DNA of 64,000 bases from Haliscomenobacter hydrossis DSM 1100 (lineage in GTDB: Bacteria > Bacteroidota > Bacteroidia > Chitinophagales > Saprospiraceae). A program made the translations under genes and the position numbers. Below are positions 52,756 through 61,145 of the stretch, piece by piece. Below the pieces are notes generated by a model. The model worked only from the letters and a program-made list of their open reading frames with translations. It had not been told where the DNA came from and did no database searches. The stretch lies in assembly GCF_000212735.1 (NCBI RefSeq), contig NC_015510.1, positions 4,155,001 through 4,219,000 of the forward strand, written 5' to 3'. Numbering within the stretch: position 1 is the stretch's first letter; the number at the start of each line of letters is the position of its first letter.

Positions 52756-52822
52756 TTTTTTAGTTGACTACGGGGTGCTGCCTGATAAATCGAAATAATT
52801 TAGCTGGTTCCAAACAATCTTT

Positions 52823-52830
52823 TAATTTTG
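52823..52830 (+). promoter_or_regulatory. -7 element TAATTTTG of acyl-CoA ligase copy 2
   Basis: Exact TAnnTTTG; TTTA at 52799-52802 with a 20-nt spacer is a one-mismatch -33 box. The start codon is 53 nt downstream. Confidence 0.5.
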
Positions 52831-52882
52831 GGTTTATATTAGAGGATAATTCTGCCAAACATCCGAATAAACCAACTTTTTT

Positions 52883-54706
52883 ATGGAGCCAACCAGATTA
52901 TGTGACCTGATTCACTATCAGGCAGCACAATTCCCCTTGGAGCGTGCTTTTGGACACCGCGTTGACGGGCAATGGAAATATTACAGCACCCAGGAAATTA
53001 TAGACCTGGGCAATAAAGTCAGCCGTGGTTTGCTAAAATTGGGCGTTAAAAAAGGCGATCGAATTGGGGTAGCAGTCACCCAAAACCGTACGGAATGGAC
53101 CATCCTTGATGTGGGTATTCAACAAATTGGAGCGATCAACGTTCCGGTATATCCAACCATTACCTCGGAGGATTATACGTACATTTTTAATGATTCTGAA
53201 ACTCGTTTCTGCTTTGTCGGCGGTGGTGATTTGTATGAAAAAGTGAAAAAAGCCCAAGCTGGGGTTCCTACCCTGCAAGAGGTATATTCATTTGACAAAA
53301 AAGAAGGCCAACCTTATTGGGAGAGCATTTTTTCAGACGAAGGCCAAGCCGATGTGGATGCACGAATGGCGTTGATCAAGCCTGAAGAACTGGCTACCAT
53401 CATTTATACCTCCGGTACAACGGGGGTGCCCAAGGGGGTGATGTTGTCCAACCACAACATCATCAGCAACATCATGGCCGGGCGCCATGCTTTTCCTTTT
53501 TCCACGGGAGATACCGCATTGAGTTTTCTGCCCATCTGTCACGTCTATGAGCGCGTGGTCATTTATCTCTACATGCTCAACGGAATTTCGGCAGTCTATA
53601 CGGGTACGGATAACCTGGGTGGCGAAAGTGGCGACCTCATGGCGGTTAAGCCCCACTTTTTCACGACCGTACCTCGCCTGCTGGAAAAAGTATACGAGCG
53701 CATTTACAACAAGGGTCTTGAGTTGACGGGTATCAAAAAGAAGCTGTTTTTTTGGGCCTTAAAACTTACTGAAGAATACCATTTTGAATACAAACCCACG
53801 GGTTGGAAGGCCATTCAGTGGAAAATTGCTGATAAACTGATTTTTAGCAAATGGCGTGCAGCCCTCGGTGGCCAGCTCAAGGGCATTACGACTGGTGCCG
53901 CTGCTTGCCCACGTAGAATAGCTCAGGTGTTTTCTGCCGCTGGTATCCCCATTCGTGAAGGCTATGGCCTGACCGAAACCTCGCCCGTACTCACCCTCAA
54001 TCTTTTTCAACCCAATGGCGCCATGTTGGGTACGGTTGGTCCAATCATCGAAAAAGTGGAATTGTACATTGACGAGTCGGATGGCATTTACCGCCCCGGT
54101 GAGGGGGAAATCCTCGCTTATGGCCCCAATGTCATGATGGGTTATTACAAAAAACCCGAAGCCACAGCCGCAGTCATGAAAACGATTAACGGCAAAACCT
54201 GGTTTTGTACGGGCGACGTAGGCAAATTGGTGGATGGCCCGGGTGGAAAAAAATACTTGCAAATCACCGACCGCAAAAAAGAATTGCTCAAAACCTCCGG
54301 TGGCAAGTACGTAGCACCCACCCCGATTGAAAGTAAATTCCGGGAAAATTTCCTGATCGAACAAATGATGGTCGTCGGGGAACAACGCAAATTTGTGTCC
54401 GCCCTGATTGTGCCTGCCGAGCCAGCTTTAAAAGACTGGTGCCAGGAGCATCAGGTTGAATGGTCTACCTTCGCCGAAATGATTCATCACCCCAAAGTGA
54501 TTGCCAAGTTTCAGGAAATAGTAGACGAGATGAATCCAAGCTTCAGCCACATTGACCAAATCAAGCAGTTCCGTTTGCTGGACAAAGTATGGGAACCCGT
54601 CAAGTCCGATGGCTCCGAAGCCGAACTGACGCCTACCATGAAACTAAAAAGAAGGGTGATTTTAGAGAAATACAGTGGCGTGATTGAAGAGATTTACGCA
54701 GAGTAG
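52883..54706 (+). CDS. Long-chain acyl-CoA ligase (AMP-forming), copy 2
   Basis: 607 residues. TIIYTSGTTGVPKGVMLSN, GYGLTETSPVLTLN, TWFCTGDVGKLVDG and QITDRKKELLKTSGGKYVAP mark the family, closer to typical FadD15-like ligases than copy 1. Both keep the catalytic lysine region. It has its own promoter, so expression may differ from copy 1. Confidence 0.93.
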   Translation: MEPTRLCDLIHYQAAQFPLERAFGHRVDGQWKYYSTQEIIDLGNKVSRGLLKLGVKKGDRIGVAVTQNRTEWTILDVGIQQIGAINVPVYPTITSEDYTYIFNDSETRFCFVGGGDLYEKVKKAQAGVPTLQEVYSFDKKEGQPYWESIFSDEGQADVDARMALIKPEELATIIYTSGTTGVPKGVMLSNHNIISNIMAGRHAFPFSTGDTALSFLPICHVYERVVIYLYMLNGISAVYTGTDNLGGESGDLMAVKPHFFTTVPRLLEKVYERIYNKGLELTGIKKKLFFWALKLTEEYHFEYKPTGWKAIQWKIADKLIFSKWRAALGGQLKGITTGAAACPRRIAQVFSAAGIPIREGYGLTETSPVLTLNLFQPNGAMLGTVGPIIEKVELYIDESDGIYRPGEGEILAYGPNVMMGYYKKPEATAAVMKTINGKTWFCTGDVGKLVDGPGGKKYLQITDRKKELLKTSGGKYVAPTPIESKFRENFLIEQMMVVGEQRKFVSALIVPAEPALKDWCQEHQVEWSTFAEMIHHPKVIAKFQEIVDEMNPSFSHIDQIKQFRLLDKVWEPVKSDGSEAELTPTMKLKRRVILEKYSGVIEEIYAE

Positions 54707-54710
54707 TTGA

Positions 54711-54802
54711 AAGCGAATAGCGAATAGCGAATAGCGAAAGCCAACTGAATGTAAACCTGTTGAGTTTTTCACTTTTCACTTTTCGCTATTCGCTATTCGC
54801 TT
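54711..54802. repeat. CGAATAGC-word inverted repeat
   Basis: Perfect 21-bp arms (54711-54731 and 54782-54802), built of repeated CGAATAG units. It starts 5 bp after the ligase stop and its right arm ends inside the stop codon (54801-54803) of the small membrane-protein gene. Confidence 0.85.
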
Positions 54803-54929
54803 ACTGCGGCGGCAGCAAATCACCATTGCGGTTGTACAGATAAACCAACAACGAAATAAACAAGATAAAAAAGATAAAGAAATACATTACACAGTATCCC
54901 TTTCGTCCAACGTTTTCTATTTCAGACAT
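54801..54929 (-). CDS. 42-residue single-pass membrane peptide
   Basis: Reading the minus strand from ATG 54927-54929 gives MSEIENVGRKGYCVMYFFIF, a hydrophobic segment (residues about 14-32) and a polar end NRNGDLLPPQ with TAA. The positive-to-hydrophobic order and clean stop suggest a real small inner-membrane protein. A near-consensus -7 box (CATCTTTG, minus strand, 54968-54975) lies about 39 nt upstream. No family recognised. Its stop codon overlaps the inverted repeat at 54711-54802. Confidence 0.6.
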   Translation of the reverse strand: MSEIENVGRKGYCVMYFFIFFILFISLLVYLYNRNGDLLPPQ

Positions 54930-54984
54930 TGTTTAGGCAGTTTTGAGTGAATGAAAACTTGCGCTTGCAAAGATGAGTAAAATA

Positions 54985-55064
54985 GTTGAAGAGTTGAAAA
55001 GTTGAAGAGTTGAAAGTTTTTAGACCTCACTTTTCAACTGTTCAATCCTTTAACTTTTCACCTG
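54985..55064. repeat. AGTTGAAG-word imperfect inverted repeat
   Basis: Left half is GTTGAAGAGTTGAAAAG words, right half the complementary TTTTCAACTGTTCAATC words, with several mismatches. It lies just upstream of the rpsA promoter. Words match the elements at 11434 and 38602. Confidence 0.55.
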
Positions 55065-55070
55065 ATTCCT

Positions 55071-55100
55071 TTTGATTCTCAATTCAAAATCCTACCTTTG
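55071..55100 (+). promoter_or_regulatory. Promoter of rpsA
   Basis: TTTG (55071-55074), 18-nt spacer, TACCTTTG (55093-55100), 48 nt before the ATG. Both boxes match the consensus exactly. Confidence 0.8.
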
Positions 55101-55148
55101 CGGCTCAATTTTTAATTCATAACCAAATCTCACCTTTCGTGAGAAGAA

Positions 55149-57494
55149 ATGCATTGTATGATAGACGAAAAAGACGACATCGAGCAACAAGAAGCACCAC
55201 TCGATGCCGAAGCGCAAGTTGAAGAAACTGCGCCAGAAACCAGCAACGAAATCACCGCGGCAGTAGAAGAAACTGAAGCAGAGGTAGAAGCCGTAGCTGA
55301 ACCAGTTGTGGAAGCTGCCGTTGAGGTAGTGGAAGAAACTGCGGATGTTGCTGACGAAGTAGCTGAGCCAGTTGCTGAAGCCGCCATTGAGGCAGTGGAA
55401 GAAACCGAGGCTGTTGCGGAAGAAGCAGCTGAAACTGTTGTTGATGCCGTGGAAGAAGTGGAGCTGGAAGAAGAAGCTGCTCCTGCTGAAGTGATCATCA
55501 TCAAAAACGTCGACCTGATTCCTGAAGTGCCCAGCGCTGGCGGTGACGATGACGACGAGGACGAATTGGACATCGAATTGCTGTTTGTCAGTGGCTTCGA
55601 TCCCAATACCGCACACGATGAATTTGACTGGAGCATCACCAACAAAGGTGGCGCCGTTTATTCTGCGGATACCACCAAAGAATACCTGACCCAGTACGAA
55701 TCTACCATGAACGCTGTGGTAGAAAGCGAAATCGTCAAAGGACGCGTAACCTCCGTAAATGGTGGCGACGTGGTTTTGGACATCAACTACAAGTCGGATG
55801 GTTTGGTACCGCTTTCTGAATTCCGCGACACACCGGACCTCCAGATTGGAGACCTGGTTGAAGTGTACGTAGAACAACAGGAAGACTTGCGGGGTCAATT
55901 GGTACTTTCTCGCCGTAAAGCTAAATTGCTGCGCGCCTGGGAAAGCATCGTGGATTCGTACGAAAATGGTACAGTGATCAAAGGTACGGTGATCAGCAAA
56001 ACCAAAGGTGGTCTGATTGTAGACTGCAGTGGTTTGGAGACCTTCTTGCCTGGTTCACAAATCGACATCAAGCCAATCATCGATTACGATTCATACGTTG
56101 GCAAAAACATGGAGTTCAAGGTGGTTAAGATCAACGAAACCATCAAAAACGCCGTGGTATCTCACAAGGCACTCATCGAAAGCGACCTCGCCGAGCAACG
56201 CGAAGCCATCATTGCCAGCCTCGAAAAAGGCCAGGTATTGGAAGGTATCGTCAAGAACATCACCGACTTTGGTGCGTTCCTCGACTTGGGCGGCGTAGAC
56301 GGTCTGCTCTACATCACCGATATCTCTTGGGGCCGCATCAGCCACCCCAGCGAAGTATTGTCGCTTAATCAGAAGATCAGCGTAGTAGTACTCGATTTCG
56401 ACGAGAACAAAAAACGTATCTCTCTGGGCTTGAAGCAATTGCAACCACATCCATGGGAAGTACTCGACAACACCATCTCCGAGAATTCTATCGTTAAAGG
56501 TAAAATTGTCAACATCGAAGATTACGGCGCATTCCTGGAAATTCAACCGGGCGTAGAAGGTTTGATCCACGTTTCTGAAGTAAGCTGGAGCAACCAACCG
56601 ATCAACGCACGCGAATTCTTCAAGTTGGGCCAGGAATACTCCGCAAAAGTAGTTACCGTTGACCGCGATGAGCGCAAGATGTCTCTCTCCCTCAAGCAGA
56701 TGGCGCAAGACCCTTGGAGCGAAATCGAAAACCAATTCCCACTCAACAGCCGCCACACGGGCGAGGTGAAAAACCTTACTCCTTATGGTGTGTTCATCGA
56801 GCTGGAAGAAGGTATCGGCGGCATGGTACACATCTCCGATTTGAGCTGGACCAAACGTTATGGTCACCCATCCGAGTTTACGAAGGTTGGTGAAAAAATT
56901 GACGTGGCAATCCTCGATATCGATAAAGACAACCGCAAACTGTCACTGGGCCACAAGCAATTGGAAGAAAACCCATGGGATACTTTCGAAAACGTATTCC
57001 CTGTAGGTTCTTACCACGAAGCTACCGTATTGCGTCGTGACGACCGCGGTGCCATCGTGCAATTGCCTTATGGTCTGGAAGCTTTCGCTCCGATCAAGCA
57101 CATCCGCAAAGAAGACAATAACCTCGCCGAAGTCGATGAAGTATTGACGGTGAAGGTGATTGAATTCAACCGCGATGACAAGCGCATCTTGGTTTCTCAC
57201 TTGCGTTACCTCGAAGACATCCGTCGCGAGGCCGATGAACAAGTGAAGAAAGTAAAAGATGACGAGCGCAAAGTAACCCGCGTTGCCGTGAAAAAGCAAC
57301 AGGATAGCATCGAACGTTCTACCCTTGGTGACCTGGAAGGACTAGCTGCGTTGAAAGAACAATTCGAACAGCAACAGCAGACCATCAAGGAAGTCAAAGA
57401 AGCGAAAGAAGCTAAGGACGCGAAAGAAGCTAAGGACGCGGAAGCTACCGAAGCCACTGAAGTTAACGACGTTACCGAAGACAAGGAAGATTAG
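55149..57494 (+). CDS. rpsA: 30S ribosomal protein S1 with acidic N-terminal and helical C-terminal extensions
   Basis: 781 residues against about 557 in E. coli. Residues 1-130 are an acidic Glu/Ala/Val repeat region (VEAVAEPVVEAAVEVVEE). Six S1 domains follow from about 190 to 690, the third to fifth with the best motifs (DFGAFLDLGGVDGLLYITDI, DYGAFLEIQPGVEGLIHVSE, PYGVFIELEEGIGGMVHISD). The tail has KEAKEAKDAKEAKDAEATEA. S1 helps recruit mRNA to the 30S subunit; with no Shine-Dalgarno use in this group its role may be larger. A terminator follows. Confidence 0.95.
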   Translation: MHCMIDEKDDIEQQEAPLDAEAQVEETAPETSNEITAAVEETEAEVEAVAEPVVEAAVEVVEETADVADEVAEPVAEAAIEAVEETEAVAEEAAETVVDAVEEVELEEEAAPAEVIIIKNVDLIPEVPSAGGDDDDEDELDIELLFVSGFDPNTAHDEFDWSITNKGGAVYSADTTKEYLTQYESTMNAVVESEIVKGRVTSVNGGDVVLDINYKSDGLVPLSEFRDTPDLQIGDLVEVYVEQQEDLRGQLVLSRRKAKLLRAWESIVDSYENGTVIKGTVISKTKGGLIVDCSGLETFLPGSQIDIKPIIDYDSYVGKNMEFKVVKINETIKNAVVSHKALIESDLAEQREAIIASLEKGQVLEGIVKNITDFGAFLDLGGVDGLLYITDISWGRISHPSEVLSLNQKISVVVLDFDENKKRISLGLKQLQPHPWEVLDNTISENSIVKGKIVNIEDYGAFLEIQPGVEGLIHVSEVSWSNQPINAREFFKLGQEYSAKVVTVDRDERKMSLSLKQMAQDPWSEIENQFPLNSRHTGEVKNLTPYGVFIELEEGIGGMVHISDLSWTKRYGHPSEFTKVGEKIDVAILDIDKDNRKLSLGHKQLEENPWDTFENVFPVGSYHEATVLRRDDRGAIVQLPYGLEAFAPIKHIRKEDNNLAEVDEVLTVKVIEFNRDDKRILVSHLRYLEDIRREADEQVKKVKDDERKVTRVAVKKQQDSIERSTLGDLEGLAALKEQFEQQQQTIKEVKEAKEAKDAKEAKDAEATEATEVNDVTEDKED

Positions 57495-57517
57495 GAATAA
57501 TCATTCCTGATGGAAAT

Positions 57518-57558
57518 AAAAAAAAGCCCTGCCCGGTGATCCGTGGTGGGGCTTTTTT
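57518..57558 (+). terminator. Intrinsic terminator after rpsA
   Basis: AAAAAAGCCC pairs with GGGGCTTTTTT (arms about 57518-57529 and 57547-57558), with six T. Confidence 0.75.
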
Positions 57559-57601
57559 GTTTCCAAAAAGTTAATCTCCAGCATCTAAACCGACGAACCT
57601 T

Positions 57602-57609
57602 TAGTTTTG
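57602..57609 (+). promoter_or_regulatory. -7 element TAGTTTTG abutting the GHMP kinase start
   Basis: Exact TAnnTTTG ending 6 nt before ATG 57616, so the transcript would start at or next to the start codon and be leaderless. The -33 box is unclear. Confidence 0.45.
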
Positions 57610-57615
57610 CAGCAT

Positions 57616-58512
57616 ATGACCTTTTCCAGCAAACTCCTCCTCTTCGGTGAACACACTGTCCTCCAAGGCTCTGCCGCACTCGCTTTGCCCCTACCTTTGT
57701 TTCAGGGGGAATGGGCTTGGGCGGAAGCAGAAAATGTGGCTTCCCTGCAACGCAACTTGCCTGCATGGTGTCAGTATCTGACCGAACAGCAAGCGGAAGG
57801 GAAGTTGGAAACAAAACTGGATTTGCCCCGCTTTACTGCGGATCTGAAGCTAGGGCTATACTTCCGCAGCAACATTCCAGATGGGTACGGAACGGGTAGC
57901 TCGGGAGCAGTTTGCGCGGCACTCTATGCCCGGTACGCCTTACCGCCCATTGACCGGGAGGACGCTGCCCGCTATCCGGAATTGAAACGTATCCTGGGGC
58001 AAATGGAAAGTTTTTTCCACGGTGCCAGTTCGGGCACTGACCCCTTGATCATTTACCTGGATCGCCCCGTTTTGTTGAGTGAAGGTGGAAAGATTGAGTC
58101 CATCTCGCTACCCGCCTGGCCGCAAGCCGCAAGTGGCTGGCAGTTTTTTTTGCTGGATACGGGCCAGAGTCGCAGTACCAGCCAATGGGTGAACCTGTTT
58201 TTGGAGCGCTGCAAACTCCCCGCTTATCAAGAACAAGTCAAAACCCAATTGATCCCGGTTACGGAGGAGGCGATTCGGTTGTTTCAACAGGCGCAATGGC
58301 CCGAATTGTATGCCAATTGGCAACAAATCAGCGCTTTGCAACAACAATTGCTGGAACCGATGATCCCCGCTGCGTTCAAAAAACTGTGGGAACAAGGACT
58401 CGAAGAAGGCCATTTTGCCCTCAAACTCTGCGGCGCGGGTGGCGGCGGCTTTTTGCTAGGCATGGGCAAAACTGGCTTTTTACCCCAAAATGCAATCGTT
58501 TTGAATGAATAA
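57616..58512 (+). CDS. GHMP kinase, mevalonate kinase-like
   Basis: 298 residues from ATG 57616; a TTG three codons earlier lies inside the promoter. Motif 1 is KLLLFGEHTVLQGSAALALP, motif 2 (ATP loop) PDGYGTGSSGAVCAALYARY, and motif 3 KLCGAGGGGFLLG. SFFHGASSGTDPLIIYLDRPV resembles mevalonate kinases. It would phosphorylate mevalonate if the host uses that isoprenoid route; no other pathway gene is near, so a different small-molecule kinase is possible. Confidence 0.75.
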   Translation: MTFSSKLLLFGEHTVLQGSAALALPLPLFQGEWAWAEAENVASLQRNLPAWCQYLTEQQAEGKLETKLDLPRFTADLKLGLYFRSNIPDGYGTGSSGAVCAALYARYALPPIDREDAARYPELKRILGQMESFFHGASSGTDPLIIYLDRPVLLSEGGKIESISLPAWPQAASGWQFFLLDTGQSRSTSQWVNLFLERCKLPAYQEQVKTQLIPVTEEAIRLFQQAQWPELYANWQQISALQQQLLEPMIPAAFKKLWEQGLEEGHFALKLCGAGGGGFLLGMGKTGFLPQNAIVLNE

Positions 58513-58513
58513 A

Positions 58514-58865
58514 CTCACATTACGCATTTTTCACCGCAGAGTGAAGGAGTACACGCGGAGTTCCGCGGAGTTTTAGTTTTAAGGAGTTTGCCACCTGCGG
58601 TGGCTGGAGTTCGGGCTCTAGGAAGATTTGCAGATTAAGTCAAGAATAATGGGACTTGAGGGTAACGAACCAACTTTTGGCAAAAGCGACCTCCGTTGCC
58701 TCTATGCACCGCAGGTGCCCCTAAAAAACTCCGCGGAACTCCGCGTGTACTCCTTTACTCTGCGGTGAAAAAAACTACGGTTAAGTTGAAGTCGCTGTGT
58801 ACAGCAGTAATACTCACTATTACTTGCACCAGATGAGGACTAAGAATAGGCCTGCGTAATGTGAG
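58514..58865. repeat. Nested 352-bp inverted-repeat element
   Basis: An outer perfect 13-bp pair (58514-58526, 58853-58865) flanks a second pair of about 50-bp arms (from 58527 and up to 58772) built of GCGGAGTT and CACCGCAGAG words with one mismatch and one small gap. CACCTGCGGTG-type hairpins lie near the inner ends. It fills most of the 416-bp gap between the GHMP kinase gene and the small secreted protein; no gene was found in it. Confidence 0.85.
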
Positions 58866-58928
58866 TGAATAATGAAAACGTGCATGATTTTTGTAATTTA
58901 CAACTCATAAACATACAAACGCTTTACA

Positions 58929-59312
58929 ATGAAAAAAACATCATTCATCCTTGGCTTGGCCCTCTTGGCAATCATCCCGATGTTCATGGCCCTAAGCCCC
59001 AAAGCAGAAAAACCCGCTGAAACCCAATGGCGCGTAGTCACCGTCATTGAATCTGTAGTACCCGGCAACCTGGGCCGCTCCAAAATTGCCACGATGGACA
59101 GCAACGGAACCGCGACCGAGGTGGAGATCAAAAACCTCTTCAGCCTCACCGGGGTTAACTTCAAAAACGTGCAGGACAACAACCGGGGTATCACCGATTT
59201 CCTGGCCAAAAATACCGCTGAAGGGTATGAATTGGTGGAGGTGATTCCCGGGAATTTTGGAGACAATAACTCGCAGGGGATTTTTATGACGCGGTTTATT
59301 TTTAAGAAGTAG
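58929..59312 (+). CDS. Small secreted protein, DUF4177-like pattern
   Basis: 127 residues. The N-terminus MKKTSFILGLALLAIIPMFM is a signal peptide or anchor. The mature part has WRVVTVIESVVPGN at the start and AEGYELVEVIPGN near the end, the spacing seen in DUF4177-like small domains. Assignment is weak. Function unknown. A hairpin follows at 59333. Confidence 0.6.
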   Translation: MKKTSFILGLALLAIIPMFMALSPKAEKPAETQWRVVTVIESVVPGNLGRSKIATMDSNGTATEVEIKNLFSLTGVNFKNVQDNNRGITDFLAKNTAEGYELVEVIPGNFGDNNSQGIFMTRFIFKK

Positions 59313-59332
59313 GTCGGAGATTAAACTTATCG

Positions 59333-59398
59333 ACAGGTTTTGGATAACGCCAGCAACTGTAGTGAAAGTTGGGGTCTCTGGCGTCGTTCAAAACCTGT
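59333..59398. repeat. Three-part hairpin upstream of the transporter gene
   Basis: ACAGGTTTTG/CAAAACCTGT (59333-59342, 59389-59398), ACGCCAG/CTGGCGT (59347-59353, 59378-59384) and CAACT/AGTTG (59354-59358, 59367-59371) nest in order. It ends 25 nt before the GTG start of the transporter gene and may act as a leader structure or terminator. Confidence 0.75.
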
Positions 59399-59423
59399 TG
59401 GTTACTAACGCAAAACACCAACC

Positions 59424-60605
59424 GTGCAAACCACCCTCTACTTCCGCCTTGCCCTTTTCCAGTTCCTCCAATTTTTCATTTGGGGCTCCTGGACGGTAAC
59501 CACTGGAACTTACCTTTTACAAACCCTGCACTTCAGTGGTCGCGAAGTCGGGCTGGTGTACGGCACTACCGCCATTGCCGCCATGGTTTCTCCCTTTTGG
59601 GCGGGTCGTTTGGCCGATCAGCACTTTCGTTTGGAGCGCATTTTGGCCGCCTTGCACTTTACGGGCGGTTTACTCATGTTTGCCCTCAGTACGGTGGATA
59701 CCTTTGCTTTTTTTTACCCGGTCATGTTGTTGTACGCCATTTGCTACATGCCCACTTTTGCGTTGTCTACGGCCATGACTTTTCACAACATCCCCGAGCC
59801 TGCGCGTGATTATCCGCGCTTGCGGGTATGGGGCACTTTGGGCTGGATTGCGACGGGCTTGTGTGTAGGGGGGCTGGATTTGGAAACCACGACCTTGCCC
59901 ATGCGCTTGTCGGCCACCGCGTCTATTTTTCAAAGCATTTATGTATTGAGCTTGCCGTCGACCCCTCCGCCCGGCAAAAAGGAAACCAACAGTTTATGGA
60001 TCACGGGCAAAGATTTGCTGCGCGACCGCAGTTTTTTGGTCTTGCTCATTGCCTTGACCTTGATTTGTATCCCCAACGCCTTTTATTACAGCTTTGTCAA
60101 TGCTTATTTGAAGGATCAGGGTTTTAAAAATGCCGCCGCCATGATGTCGATCGGGCAGGCCACCGAAATTGCTTTTGTCTTGCTGTTGCCTTATGCCCGC
60201 CGCTATTTTGGCCTCAAGCCGGTCATTTTAATGGGTGTTTCCGCCTGGGGCATTCGGTATTTGCTGCTTTCCTGGGGTGGAGTCGATCTGCCCATATTGG
60301 TTTGGATCGGTTTGGCCATGCACGGCTTGGCCTGGGCATTTACCGCTTTGGCCGGGCAGATTTACATCGATGAAAAAGTTCCGGTATCTTTGCGTAGCAC
60401 CGCGCAGGGCTTTATCGCTTTGATCATTTCGGGGGTTGGCGCGTTTTTCGGTTCTTTGATTGCTGGGGAAGTCGTAAATTGGCATACGGCGGGCACCAAA
60501 ATTTTGTGGCCCTATGTTTGGCTGGTACCGGGAGGGGTCGGGATATTTACGGCGCTGTTTTTTGCGTTATTGTTCCGTAGCCCCAAGCATGTGAAAAAGA
60601 ATTAA
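59424..60605 (+). CDS. NupG-like nucleoside:H+ symporter (MFS), GTG start
   Basis: 393 residues, twelve membrane segments. LALFQFLQFFIWGSWTVTTG at the N-terminus is the family hallmark. RVWGTLGWIATGL and STAQGFIALIISGVGAFFGS are further conserved stretches. The start is GTG 59424; no ATG occurs before the first helix. It probably takes up nucleosides with protons. Confidence 0.88.
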   Translation: MQTTLYFRLALFQFLQFFIWGSWTVTTGTYLLQTLHFSGREVGLVYGTTAIAAMVSPFWAGRLADQHFRLERILAALHFTGGLLMFALSTVDTFAFFYPVMLLYAICYMPTFALSTAMTFHNIPEPARDYPRLRVWGTLGWIATGLCVGGLDLETTTLPMRLSATASIFQSIYVLSLPSTPPPGKKETNSLWITGKDLLRDRSFLVLLIALTLICIPNAFYYSFVNAYLKDQGFKNAAAMMSIGQATEIAFVLLLPYARRYFGLKPVILMGVSAWGIRYLLLSWGGVDLPILVWIGLAMHGLAWAFTALAGQIYIDEKVPVSLRSTAQGFIALIISGVGAFFGSLIAGEVVNWHTAGTKILWPYVWLVPGGVGIFTALFFALLFRSPKHVKKN

Positions 60606-60646
60606 ACATTTAGCGCCTGCCTGCGCCGGACGGGGTGTAAAGGGAA

Positions 60647-60720
60647 TTTCACCACAGATTCCACAGATTTGCACAGATTTTTTAAAAAATCTGTGCAAAT
60701 CTGTGGAATCTGTGGTGAAA
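60647..60720. repeat. 74-bp perfect palindrome without spacer
   Basis: Positions 60647-60683 are exactly complementary to 60684-60720 with no loop. The arm contains CACAGATT three times (CACAGATTCCACAGATTTGC and again). It ends 12 bp before the ATG at 60733, so it lies in or just upstream of that gene's leader. Confidence 0.95.
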
Positions 60721-60732
60721 AAATACAATCCA

Positions 60733-61059
60733 ATGGAACAAGATCAACTGGAACAAACCACCGCACTTATTGCCCAGGACTTCGGATTGGCCAATGCCAG
60801 TAGCCCCTTTACCGAAGCCGAGTTGCTCGAAGCCATTGCCAATCGGGTGGCGGAAATGCTAACGGAGAACAAAGACCTCCTCCTCAGCTACATGTACCGT
60901 TTGGACATTGACGAGGGGAAAATTCGCTTTGCTCTCAGCCCATTGGCCAATGAACCTGCCTATCTGGCTTTGGCGCGACTGATCTTGAATCGGCAAAAAC
61001 AACGCGCCATCACCAAGCTGAGTTATAAACCACCTAAACTGGATGAATGGGAATTTTAA
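60733..61059 (+). CDS. Conserved hypothetical protein upstream of mutL
   Basis: 108 residues from ATG 60733; a GTG ten codons earlier falls inside the palindrome and is less likely. It is acidic and helical with AELLEAIANRVAEMLTENKD and ALARLILNRQKQRAI, and no signal peptide. I do not recognise a named family. It lies 86 bp upstream of mutL and may share its transcript. Confidence 0.7.
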   Translation: MEQDQLEQTTALIAQDFGLANASSPFTEAELLEAIANRVAEMLTENKDLLLSYMYRLDIDEGKIRFALSPLANEPAYLALARLILNRQKQRAITKLSYKPPKLDEWEF

Positions 61060-61145
61060 ATTCTAATTCATCCGAACCTTTTCCTTGCCAAAAATTGTTT
61101 AAATTTATCCTTGTATTGTACCACGAAGTAAAAGACTAAAAACAT

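Noticed and set aside
55130-55645. Ser/Ala/Thr-rich minus-strand open frame opposite rpsA
   Set aside because: It is the reverse reading of the acidic Glu/Ala/Val repeats of S1.
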